A stretch of 64,000 nucleotides of DNA, from positions 248,001 to 312,000 of the forward strand of contig NZ_FUZQ01000006.1 of the NCBI RefSeq assembly GCF_900167525.1. The letters are read 5' to 3'. Below are positions 8,531 through 17,130 of this stretch, in pieces. Source of the stretch: Krasilnikoviella flava. Lineage in GTDB: Bacteria > Actinomycetota > Actinomycetes > Actinomycetales > Cellulomonadaceae. The stretch's first letter is position 1; the number at the start of each line of letters is the position of its first letter. The translations under genes were made by a program, and so were the position numbers. The notes beneath the pieces were generated by a model, which was not told the origin of the DNA, made no database searches, and saw nothing but the letters and a program-made list of their open reading frames with translations.

Positions 8531-8679
8531 AGGTCCTCCGTCGAAGTCGAGATGATGCGGGACGGGTCGTCCCGGGGCGGTGAGGCCGCCCCGGAAGGGC
8601 GCGTGCCGCCCGGCCCACGGTACGCCGTCCGGGGCCGGACGAGACGCGTCATCGCTGGTCAGACACCGATCAGGCGCTG

Positions 8680-9606
8680 TCAGGCGAGGTCGCGACGCCG
8701 GAACGCCGCGCCCGCGGCGACCAGCAGCACGGCCGCCCAGGCGAGCAGCCCCGCCAGCGCCGCCGCGGCGCCGACGCCCGCCGCGGCGTCCGTCGTCGCG
8801 CCGAACAGCTGGGCCGCGCCCTGACCCGCCGACGCGAGCGAGCCGAGGGTGATCGGCAGCCACGACGTCGCCGTCGTCGCACCGCCCGTGAGGACGAGCG
8901 CGGCGGCCTGGACCATCGGTTCCACGAGGGCGAGCCCGACGACCACGACGATCGCCGCGACCTGCCCCCGCACGAGGGTACCGACGGCGAGCCCCAGCCA
9001 CGAGAGCAGGACCATGACCGCCAGGCCGCGCACCCACACGCCGAGCGCCTCACCGGCGCCGATCGCCAGGCTCGCGCCGGGCGTCGTGGCGACCGCGACG
9101 ACCAGCCCGACGGCGGTGACCAGGGCGAGCGCCGCGCCGACGGCGAGCGCCGCCGTCGCCGTCGCGCCCGCCTTGCCCGCGAGGATCCGGAGCCGGTCGG
9201 GGACGGCGAGCGCGGTCGGCACGATGCCGCCCGTGCGGAAGTCGATGGTCGCCGCGAGCGCACCGAGCAGGAGCACGCACAGCGCGGTGACGCCGCTGGA
9301 GCCGGACCCGGCGGGCCCGTTGCCCATGAGGTCGAGCAGGGAGCGCTGGGCCGTGGCGGACCCGAGGTCGGTGGCGGCGGCGAGCCCCGACAGGAGCTCG
9401 CTCGTGTCCGCCGGGGACATCTGGACCCCGGCGTGGAACCCGGCGTCCGACCCGCTCAGGGCCTCCAGCGTGCGTAGCGTGCGCGGCAGCACGAGCGTGA
9501 GGACCTGCGTGAGAAGCATCCCCGCGACGGCGACGGCCCCGATGACCCAGGGCGTCCGGGTGGTGCGCAGCTTGAGCAGCTCGGCACGGAACACGGCGCG
9601 GTACAT
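8680..9606 (-). CDS. ABC-2 type transporter permease
   Basis: The 308-residue protein begins MYRAVFRAELLKLRTTRTPW, the classic ExxKLxTTR opening of ABC-2 exporter permeases. About six transmembrane segments follow, with a larger extracytoplasmic loop after the first helix (roughly residues 40-100). The start overlaps the stop of the ATPase gene by one base (TGATG), so the two form a coupled pair. The exported substrate is unknown; comparable pairs beside two-component systems export peptides, antibiotics or lipids. Confidence 0.85.
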   Translation of the reverse strand: MYRAVFRAELLKLRTTRTPWVIGAVAVAGMLLTQVLTLVLPRTLRTLEALSGSDAGFHAGVQMSPADTSELLSGLAAATDLGSATAQRSLLDLMGNGPAGSGSSGVTALCVLLLGALAATIDFRTGGIVPTALAVPDRLRILAGKAGATATAALAVGAALALVTAVGLVVAVATTPGASLAIGAGEALGVWVRGLAVMVLLSWLGLAVGTLVRGQVAAIVVVVGLALVEPMVQAAALVLTGGATTATSWLPITLGSLASAGQGAAQLFGATTDAAAGVGAAAALAGLLAWAAVLLVAAGAAFRRRDLA

Positions 9607-10322
9607 CAGCGCACTCCTTCGGTGGCGGCGGTGAGGTCGAGGTACACGTCCTCGAGGCTCCGGTCGGTGGTGACGAGCTCGTCCAGCGCTCCCGCGGCGA
9701 CGACGCGCCCCTGGCCGATCACGACCAGGTCGTCGGCCACCTGCGCGACCTCCCCCAGCACGTGGCTGGCGAGCAGCACCGTGCCGCCGTCGTCGGCGAA
9801 GGAGCGCAGCAGCTCCCGCAGCCAGCGCATCCCGGCGGGGTCGAGGCCGTTGGCGGGCTCGTCGAGCACGAGCACCTGCGGCCTGCCGAGCAACGCGGTC
9901 GCGATGCCGAGGCGCTGCTTCATGCCGAGGGAGTAGGTGCGCACGCGGCGGTCCGCGGCCGGAGTCATGCCGACGGCGGCGAGCACCTCGTCCACGCGGC
10001 GGCCCGGCAGGCGCGACGCGGCCGCGTGCACCCGCAGGTGGTCGCGGCCGGTGCGGCCGGGGTGCAGCCCGCCCGCGTCCAGCAGCGCGCCGACGACCTG
10101 CGCCGGGTGCTCCAGCTCGGCGTAGCGGCGGTCGTCGAACGTCGCCGTGCCCGCCCCCGCCCGGGCCAGCCCGAGCAGCACGTGCAGCGTCGTGCTCTTG
10201 CCCGCCCCGTTCGGCCCCAGCAGGCCGACGACCTTCCCCGGCTCAGCCGTGAAGCTGACGTCGTGCACGGCCTCGAAGCCGCCGTAGGACTTGTGCAGCC
10301 CTTCGATCCGGATGGTGGTCAT
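9606..10322 (-). CDS. ABC transporter ATP-binding protein
   Basis: The 238-residue cytoplasmic ATPase shows Walker A LLGPNGAGKSTTLHVLLG near residue 37, the signature YSLGMKQRLGIATALLG, Walker B VLVLDEPANGLDPAG and the switch His in LLASHVLGEV. It powers the permease encoded next. ATG 10322 is supported by GGGAGGGA just upstream; the longer open frame from 10517 encodes no family sequence. The pair sits upstream of the kinase and regulator on the same strand, separated by a 149-base gap after the permease gene. Confidence 0.92.
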   Translation of the reverse strand: MTTIRIEGLHKSYGGFEAVHDVSFTAEPGKVVGLLGPNGAGKSTTLHVLLGLARAGAGTATFDDRRYAELEHPAQVVGALLDAGGLHPGRTGRDHLRVHAAASRLPGRRVDEVLAAVGMTPAADRRVRTYSLGMKQRLGIATALLGRPQVLVLDEPANGLDPAGMRWLRELLRSFADDGGTVLLASHVLGEVAQVADDLVVIGQGRVVAAGALDELVTTDRSLEDVYLDLTAATEGVR

Positions 10323-10567
10323 CCGTCCCTCCCTCGTCGTCCGGCGCTCTCGTCGTGTCGCCTGCGCCGGTACCCCGAGCCTTCCCGGGAGAGGGCCGAC
10401 GGGTCTTGAGGCGGAGGGCGGAACCTGGGTTACGTCTCCCGGGGGAACTGTCGCCCCGGTGTCCCGAACCCGGCGCCCTTCCCTCCCCACAGCCATGAAG
10501 TTCGGAACGGCCCGCACCGTGCGGACCGTGCAACGGGCCGCGTCCCGCGGCCGTCGGAGGAACTCTC

Positions 10568-13009
10568 ATGCGCCACCTGTTGCGGTACGGAATCGCTGCG
10601 CTCACGAGCGCAGCCCTGGTCGCCGGCGCGGCCGTCGGGGCGCACGCCGCGCCCCCGGGCACCGGCACGATCCGGGTCACGTTCAGCACGCCCGACGACG
10701 TGCCCGGCCAGCTCAACCTGACGAGCAAGGAGCAGCAGTACGTCGCCTCGAAGGGCGTCGAGGGCACCGGGAGCGTCGTCGAGTGGGACGCGCCGTCGGG
10801 CCGCTACTCCGTCGAGGTCGACCCGGTCATGGCGGGCAAGCTCCGCTACGTCGGGATCGCGGAGAAGCTGCGCAACATCCAGGTCAAGCCCGGCGCGACC
10901 ACCGACGTCACCGTCACGTACTTCCGCTCCCAGGGTGTCCAGGAGGTGCACCAGGTGGGTGCGGAGCCCGACCGGGTGACCCTCGCCTGGGACGCGCCGC
11001 CGCACACCTCGGTGCAGGTGCGGCGGACGCTGGGCGACGAGCCTGCCACCAGCCCGTCCGAGGGCGTGCGCGTCGAGACGGACGGCGACGGCCTGGTCGA
11101 CACCGGGCTCGAGCCCGGCACGCAGTACACGTACTCCCTGTGGGCGCGGCCCGGCGACAGCGCGCACGGCGTCGCGAACCGGGCCGGCCCGGTGGCGCTC
11201 ACGGTGGGCACGCCCGACCCCGAGCGCCCCGAGACCGCCAGCTACACCGTCAGGCAGATGACCATGCTCGCGACGGCCGACGACGTCGTCTCCGCGCAGC
11301 AGACCGGTGACGGCGTCCGCGTCGTGCTCGCCGAGGGCGTCGACGCCCCGGCGCCGGGCGCCGCCGTCGTGCTCCCGGCCACCGACTCCCTCCCGGGCGG
11401 GTTCGTCGGCGTCGTCGACGACGTGTCGCTCGACGGCCGCACGCTGGCGCTCGCGGCGGGCGGCGTCGGCGACGGCCTCGACTACCTGGACATGACGGTG
11501 CCGGACCTCGGCGCCGTGCCGCTGCAGGAGATCCCGCCGCCCGACGACCCGACCGCGACCGCGCCCGAGCCCCTCGCCACCGATCGCGCACGGGCCGGCG
11601 CGCCGGCCGCCGAGCCCGGCACCCAGGCGATCGGCGAGTGCAACAAGCTCGGCGCCGAGCTCGGCAGCATCGGCTTCGACCCGGGGTTCGAGATGGACGG
11701 CCACATCGACGTCACCGTCGACAAGTACAACGTCCTCGGGGTGGACGTCCCGACCGGCCTCGGCATCGACACCGAGGTCGCGGTGACGCTCTCCGGCGCC
11801 CTCAGCGCGACGGCGAAGGCGGCCTACGAGTGCGAGATCACGCTTCCCTCGCTGATGAAGACGTTCACCGCGGGGCCCGTGCCCCTGGCGCTCCTCATCA
11901 AGCCGGCGGTGAAGATCGGGGTCTCGGGCGAGCTCAAGATCTCCAACGTCGGCGCCGCGACGACGATCGGCTTCGCGGCCGACGGCTACGTCGGGCTCGA
12001 GGGCGACAACCACTTCGACACGGACCTCATCGCCGAGACGGAGCCGCTCGTCCCGAAGGCCGAGGGCGGGGCCGCGACCATCCAGGCCGACGTCGCCGGG
12101 GACCTGGTCTTCGGGCCCGGGGCCGGCACCACCGACGCCGGTGTGATCGCCGGGATCGGCGGCACCATCGCCCCGCTCAGCGCGAAGGCCATGATCTCGT
12201 TCCCGGGCGGCGATCCGTGCGTCGAGCTCGGCCTCGGCGGCAAGATCGCGATGATCCTGACCGCCCGGGCGTGGCTGGGTGTCTTCGAGGCCAAGGCCGA
12301 GACGGAGCTGCTGAGCAAGGTGTTCCAGTACGCGGGCAGCCCGTGGCACTTCCCGAGCGGCTGCAACGAGGCGCCCGACCCCACCGGCGACCTGCTCGGA
12401 GACGGCGTGACCATGGTCGACGACGAGGTCGTCGGCGATGCCGGGCAGTGGGGCCACGTCGGGGGCTACGTCCCGGACACGACGGCGTGGGTGCTCAGCA
12501 CCGGCTCCGTCGAGGACGCCAAGGGCGACCCCGGCAACCTGGCGAGCACCGACCTCGACGGGCCTGGCAACGACGCACTGAGCGCGCTGGCCGGCGTCGA
12601 CACCCGCGACGCGGCCGCCTACCGCGTGCGGCTCGTCCCGACGGGCGACACGCTCCGTGTCCGGTACGTCTTCGCGAGCGAGGAGTACCCGGAGTTCGTC
12701 GGCAGCAGGTTCAACGACGCGATGGGGGTGTTCGTGGACGGCCAGAACTGCGCTACCGTGCCGGGCACCACCAGTCCGGTCTCCGTCGCGACCGTCAACG
12801 CCGACACGAACGCGCAGTACTTCGTCGACAACGCCGCCGGCGCGCCGGGATACGACACGGCGTTCGACGGCCTCACGGTCCCGCTCGAGTGTGCGGTGCC
12901 CGTGGACCCGGGCGTCGCGGTCGACGTCGTGATCGCCGTCGGCGACGTCGGCGACCGGCTGTGGGACAGCGCGGTGGCCATCCCCGACGACGGAATCTGG
13001 TCCGACTGA
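10568..13009 (+). CDS. large secreted protein with fibronectin-like and choice-of-anchor L domains
   Basis: The 813-residue precursor has a signal peptide cleaved near AHAAPPG. A fibronectin-III-like section follows (VTLAWDAPPHTSVQVRR to PGTQYTYSLWARP, about 135-200), then a middle beta-rich region with few cysteines, and a C-terminal choice-of-anchor L domain recognisable by WVLSTGSVEDAKG and LRVRYVFASEEYPEFVG. That domain usually precedes a cell-wall or membrane anchor, but here the protein ends after it with no LPXTG or membrane helix. The function is not known; it is presumably a released or wall-associated protein. ATG 10568 has GGAGGA upstream. Confidence 0.75.
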   Translation: MRHLLRYGIAALTSAALVAGAAVGAHAAPPGTGTIRVTFSTPDDVPGQLNLTSKEQQYVASKGVEGTGSVVEWDAPSGRYSVEVDPVMAGKLRYVGIAEKLRNIQVKPGATTDVTVTYFRSQGVQEVHQVGAEPDRVTLAWDAPPHTSVQVRRTLGDEPATSPSEGVRVETDGDGLVDTGLEPGTQYTYSLWARPGDSAHGVANRAGPVALTVGTPDPERPETASYTVRQMTMLATADDVVSAQQTGDGVRVVLAEGVDAPAPGAAVVLPATDSLPGGFVGVVDDVSLDGRTLALAAGGVGDGLDYLDMTVPDLGAVPLQEIPPPDDPTATAPEPLATDRARAGAPAAEPGTQAIGECNKLGAELGSIGFDPGFEMDGHIDVTVDKYNVLGVDVPTGLGIDTEVAVTLSGALSATAKAAYECEITLPSLMKTFTAGPVPLALLIKPAVKIGVSGELKISNVGAATTIGFAADGYVGLEGDNHFDTDLIAETEPLVPKAEGGAATIQADVAGDLVFGPGAGTTDAGVIAGIGGTIAPLSAKAMISFPGGDPCVELGLGGKIAMILTARAWLGVFEAKAETELLSKVFQYAGSPWHFPSGCNEAPDPTGDLLGDGVTMVDDEVVGDAGQWGHVGGYVPDTTAWVLSTGSVEDAKGDPGNLASTDLDGPGNDALSALAGVDTRDAAAYRVRLVPTGDTLRVRYVFASEEYPEFVGSRFNDAMGVFVDGQNCATVPGTTSPVSVATVNADTNAQYFVDNAAGAPGYDTAFDGLTVPLECAVPVDPGVAVDVVIAVGDVGDRLWDSAVAIPDDGIWSD

Positions 13010-13011
13010 CA

Positions 13012-13593
13012 GTGAACGCACGCCGAGGCCGCCCGCAAGGCGGCCCTCATCCCCGGCAGGTCCCCGGCTACGCGGAAGCGCGTCGCGCCGGGGGCCTGCC
13101 GGTCGTCCCCGACCAGCCCCCGGAGCTGGCCGTCCGGCCGACGGCCAACGGCCTGTTCCTCCGCTTCGTGGCGTTCGCCGCCGGCGGCCTGGTCGCGATC
13201 CTCGCGGTCGTCCTGCTGATGGACCCGCTCGGAGTCCCCGGCGCGTGGCAGGCGCCGGTGTTCGGCGTCCTCGGCCTGACCTGGTTCGTGCTGCTGTTCC
13301 GCCGGCTGGCCGCCGTCGGGCGGCAGTCCGCCGCCGAGCTGCAGCGCGGGTACACCACGCTGGTCCTGGACTTCGGAGGGTTCTGGGTCGGCGAGGGCCC
13401 GCTGACCCTCTCCGGCGACATGCGCGCCGCCTGGGACTACCGCGGCACCTGGCACCTGAACCACCGCGACGGGCACGTGCTCCGTGCCCCCGACCGCAGC
13501 ATCGACCCGCCCGGGATGTATCCCTCACCGCATCGCCCGGGGCAGTACGAGCTGTGGACCGGCGCCACGTGGCTGGGGCACTACGCCGACTGA
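13012..13593 (+). CDS. membrane protein with C-terminal DUF2510-like motif
   Basis: The 193-residue protein starts at GTG 13012, two bases after the preceding stop, so it is likely cotranscribed. It has a hydrophilic N-terminus, two adjacent transmembrane helices (around FLRFVAFAAGGLVAILAVVL and FGVLGLTWFVLLF), then a cytoplasmic domain. It ends in PPGMYPSPHRPGQYELWTG, which resembles DUF2510, a short W-rich motif normally at the N-terminus of actinobacterial membrane proteins. The function is unknown; pairing with the secreted protein suggests a surface-related role. Confidence 0.6.
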   Translation: MNARRGRPQGGPHPRQVPGYAEARRAGGLPVVPDQPPELAVRPTANGLFLRFVAFAAGGLVAILAVVLLMDPLGVPGAWQAPVFGVLGLTWFVLLFRRLAAVGRQSAAELQRGYTTLVLDFGGFWVGEGPLTLSGDMRAAWDYRGTWHLNHRDGHVLRAPDRSIDPPGMYPSPHRPGQYELWTGATWLGHYAD

Positions 13594-13695
13594 CGACCCG
13601 CGCCCGCTCGGCCGATCTCCCTCGCGTCCCCCCGGGCGTCGATCCCTGTGGAGAACCGGGTGTCGCTGTCGGCGCGGGGCCGTAACCTGGCCGAC

Positions 13696-16600
13696 GTGCT
13701 GCACGTCCACCGGTCCGAGCGCTCCGACGCGCTCGTCGCGCCCCTCGCCGACGTGCTCGCCGAGCCGCCGGACGACCCGTTCACCCCCGACGTCGTCGCG
13801 GTGCCCACGCGCGGCATCGAGCGCTGGCTGGCTCAGCGGCTGTCGCACCGGCTGGGTGTGGTCGGCCGGTCGGGCGCGGGGGTGTGCGCCAACGTGGACT
13901 TCTCCTCGCCGTCGCGGCTGGTCGCGTCCGCGGTGACGGCGGTGACCGGCGTCGAGCCCGACGCCGACCCGTGGCGGCGCGCCCGCCTCGTGTGGCCCGT
14001 GCTGGAGACGATCGACGCCTCGCTGGACGAGGGCTGGGCGGCACCGCTCGCGCGGTACGTCGGGGAGGCCGGCGACGGCGTGCGGCGCTCGCGCCGCGTC
14101 GCGCTCGCGCAGCGCGTGGCCGAGCTGTTCGCCGCCTACGCGCAGCAGCGGCCCGGCCTGCTGACCGGGTGGCGGGAGGGCCGCGACGACGACGCCCCCG
14201 ACGACCTGGCGTGGCAGCCGCGGTTGTGGCGGCTGGTGCGCGAGCGCGTGGACGAGCCCGGTCCGGCGGAGGTGCTGACGGAGGCCGTCGCCGCGCTGCG
14301 CGCCGACCCGGGCGCGGTCGACCTGCCCGCGCGCCTGTCCGTCTTCGGCCCCACCCGCCTGCCCGAGGACCAGCTCCGCGTGCTGCGGGCGCTCGCGCTG
14401 CACCGCGACGTCCACCTCTGGCTGCCGCACCCCTCCCCCGCGCTGTGGGAGTCGGTCGAGGCATTCGTGCCCGCCCCTGCGACAGGGCCAGCGGCGACCG
14501 GCGGCATGGTGGACCCGCGTCGGGACGCCCTGCCCCCGGCCGCGCGGCACGCGCTGCTGGCCTCCACCGCGCGCGACTCCGTCGAGCTGCAGCTGCGGCT
14601 GTCGGGGGCCGTCGACGACCCGGCCGCCAGCGAGGAGCGGCCTGCTGTGCGCGTCACGTCCCACCCCGCGCCGCCACCCCCGGACACGCTGCTCGGCGCG
14701 CTCCAGTCGGCGCTGCGCGCGGACGACCCGGACGCGACGCCCAGCCCGGTCGACCCCGCCGACCGCAGCGTGCAGGTGCACGCGTGCCACGGCCGTGCCC
14801 GCCAGGTCGAGGTGCTGCGCGAGGTGCTCACCGGGCTGTTCGCCGCCGACCCGACGCTCGAGCCGCGCGACGTCATCGTCATGTGCCCCGACGTCGAGTC
14901 GTTCGCGCCCCTGGTGACCGCCACGTTCGGCGCCGCGCCCGACGGCGTCACGCAGGTGCACCCCGGCCAGCGGCTGCGGGTCAGCCTGGCCGACCGCGGG
15001 CCGGGTGTCGTCAACCCCGTGCTGGGCATGCTGGCCACGCTGCTGCGGCTGGCCGACGGTCGCGTCACCGCGTCGGAGGTGCTCGACCTGGCCACGACGG
15101 AGCCGGTGCGCCGCCGCTTCCGCCTCTCTGACGACGACCTCGACCGGTGGCGCGACTGGGCCGTCGAGGTGGGTGTCCGCTGGGGCGAGGACGGGTCGCG
15201 CCGCGCCCGGTTCGGCATCGACCGGCGCGTGCGGCAGGGCACCTGGGACGCCGCGCTGGACCGGGTGCTGCTGGGCGTCGCGATGGCGGAGGAGGACTCC
15301 CGGTTCGTGGGCCCGGCGCTGCCGCTGGACGACGTCGGGTCCACCGACGTGGACGTCGCGGGCCGGTTCGCCGAGCTGGTGTCACGGCTGACGGGGCTGC
15401 TCGCCGACCTGGACGGCACCCACCCGCTGGAGCACTGGCTCGACACGCTCGAACGCGCCGTCACGCTGCTCACCGACCCGGCCCAGGACGACGCGTGGCA
15501 GTCGGTCCAGGCGCGCCGGGTGCTGGGCGACGTGCGGGCCGCGGGTGCCGGGCGGGCCGCCGTGGGCGCAGGGCTGCGGCTGGAGGACGTGCGCGCCCTG
15601 CTCGCGGACCGTCTGGCCGGCCGGCCGACGCGCGCGGGCTTCCGCACCGGCGCGCTCACCGTGTGCTCGCTCGAGCCCATGCGCGCGGTGCCGCACCGGG
15701 TGGTCTGCCTGCTCGGCATGGAGGACGGCGCGTTCCCCCGCTCGGCCACGCCGGACGGCGACGACCTGCTCGCCCGCGACGCCCGCCTGGGCGAACGGGA
15801 CCGCCGCAGCGAGGACCGGCAGATCTTCCTCGACGCGCTCACCGCCGCCCGCGAGCACCTGGTAGTGCTGCACTCGGGCGCCGACGAGCGCACCGGAGCC
15901 GCGCGGCCGCCCGCCGTCCCCGTCGCCGAGCTGCTGGACGCGCTCGACCGGGTCGGCGCCGCCGACGACGGCCTGCCCGTGCGGCGGCAGGTCGTGGTGC
16001 GGCACCCGCTTCAGGTGGTGGGCGAGCGCAACTTCGAGGCCGGTGCGCTGGGCGCGCCCGGGCCGTTCAGCTTCGACTCGGCGGCGTTCCGCGGCGCGGA
16101 GGCGGGGCGTGGCGACCGCGTCGAGCAGGGGCTGCTCGTGCCCGAGCCCCTCACGCTCGGCGCCTCCGCGCCGGGCGAGGTCGACCTCGACGACCTCGTC
16201 GCGATGCTCGAGCACCCCGTGCGGTGGTTCCTGCGGACCACGCTCGACGTCCGCGTCGCGCAGGACGAGGACGAGGTGGACGACCGGCTCCCGCTGACGA
16301 TGCCGCCGCTCGCGGCGTGGGGCGCCGGCGACCGCATGCTCACCGCCGTGCTCGGCGGCACCGACCCCGGGCGCGCGTTCCAGGCGGAGTGGCGCCGCGG
16401 CCAGGCACCGCCGCGCGAGCTGGGGCGCACCGCGCTGCGCGACGTCGTCGAGCGGGTGCAGCCGGTGGAGACGATGGCGCGGCAGGTCCGGGCCGACCTG
16501 TCCGCCCGCGCCGTCGACGTGTCCGCGGCGCTGCCGTCCGGCGTCCTCGTCACGGGCACGGTCCCCGGTGTGCACGGCGGCCGCGTGGTGCGCGCCGAGT

Positions 16601-17130
16601 ACTCGAAGCTCGGGCCGAAGCACCGGCTGCGGGCCTGGGTGCAGACGCTCGCGCTCGCAGCATCCGGCGGCGACGGAGGCCTGCCCGCGGGAGAGCGGTG
16701 GCACGCCGGCACGGTCGGGCGCGCGCCGGGTCGCGGCGCCAAGGCCGCATGGAGCCTGATCCAGGCCCCCGAGGCGGCGGACGCCGCCCGGCTCCTCGAC
16801 GACCTCGTCGCGCTCCGGGCCGAGGCGGTCCGCGCCCCTCTCCCTCTGCCCCCGGACGCCGCGCACGCGTACGCCGTCTCCCGTGGCGGGGGCACAGGAG
16901 ACCCCGGCCAGGCGACGAGCGAGGCCCGGTACACGTGGACCGGCGGCTTCGAGAAGACCGACCCGTACCACCTCATGGTGTGGGGTGACGGGGCGTCGTT
17001 CGACGTGGTCGCCGGCACGCCGGACGACGACGACCGCCGACGGTTCCCCGACGAGCCGTCCCGGCTGGGGGCGCTCGCCCGGCGGGTGTGGGACCCGTTG
17101 CTGGCGCACGAGCAGAAGGGCACCTCATGA
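13696..17130 (+). CDS. recC: exodeoxyribonuclease V gamma subunit, RecC
   Basis: The protein of about 1144 residues is the RecC subunit of RecBCD, which binds the fork between RecB and RecD and reads Chi through an inactive helicase-like domain. It opens with VLHVHRSERSDALVAPLADV, then DPFTPDVVAVPTRGIERWLA and VCANVDFSSPSRLV, the conserved RecC start. I place the start at GTG 13696 because this matches the family start and TAACCT (13683-13688) lies seven bases upstream, fitting a leaderless start; GTG codons at 13648 and 13660 are alternatives. Its end overlaps recB by ATGA. Confidence 0.92.
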   Translation: MLHVHRSERSDALVAPLADVLAEPPDDPFTPDVVAVPTRGIERWLAQRLSHRLGVVGRSGAGVCANVDFSSPSRLVASAVTAVTGVEPDADPWRRARLVWPVLETIDASLDEGWAAPLARYVGEAGDGVRRSRRVALAQRVAELFAAYAQQRPGLLTGWREGRDDDAPDDLAWQPRLWRLVRERVDEPGPAEVLTEAVAALRADPGAVDLPARLSVFGPTRLPEDQLRVLRALALHRDVHLWLPHPSPALWESVEAFVPAPATGPAATGGMVDPRRDALPPAARHALLASTARDSVELQLRLSGAVDDPAASEERPAVRVTSHPAPPPPDTLLGALQSALRADDPDATPSPVDPADRSVQVHACHGRARQVEVLREVLTGLFAADPTLEPRDVIVMCPDVESFAPLVTATFGAAPDGVTQVHPGQRLRVSLADRGPGVVNPVLGMLATLLRLADGRVTASEVLDLATTEPVRRRFRLSDDDLDRWRDWAVEVGVRWGEDGSRRARFGIDRRVRQGTWDAALDRVLLGVAMAEEDSRFVGPALPLDDVGSTDVDVAGRFAELVSRLTGLLADLDGTHPLEHWLDTLERAVTLLTDPAQDDAWQSVQARRVLGDVRAAGAGRAAVGAGLRLEDVRALLADRLAGRPTRAGFRTGALTVCSLEPMRAVPHRVVCLLGMEDGAFPRSATPDGDDLLARDARLGERDRRSEDRQIFLDALTAAREHLVVLHSGADERTGAARPPAVPVAELLDALDRVGAADDGLPVRRQVVVRHPLQVVGERNFEAGALGAPGPFSFDSAAFRGAEAGRGDRVEQGLLVPEPLTLGASAPGEVDLDDLVAMLEHPVRWFLRTTLDVRVAQDEDEVDDRLPLTMPPLAAWGAGDRMLTAVLGGTDPGRAFQAEWRRGQAPPRELGRTALRDVVERVQPVETMARQVRADLSARAVDVSAALPSGVLVTGTVPGVHGGRVVRAEYSKLGPKHRLRAWVQTLALAASGGDGGLPAGERWHAGTVGRAPGRGAKAAWSLIQAPEAADAARLLDDLVALRAEAVRAPLPLPPDAAHAYAVSRGGGTGDPGQATSEARYTWTGGFEKTDPYHLMVWGDGASFDVVAGTPDDDDRRRFPDEPSRLGALARRVWDPLLAHEQKGTS

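Noticed and set aside
7208-9037. A 609-residue version of the histidine kinase
   Set aside because: The added N-terminus overlaps the ABC permease gene and is low in complexity; GTG 8530 has a ribosome site and begins just before the first membrane helices.
10430-13528. A 1032-codon minus-strand open frame across the secreted-protein gene
   Set aside because: It is the antisense shadow of a high-GC gene: the translation is Arg/Gly/Ala-rich with no domain, and the plus-strand gene has a signal peptide, a ribosome site and a known domain.
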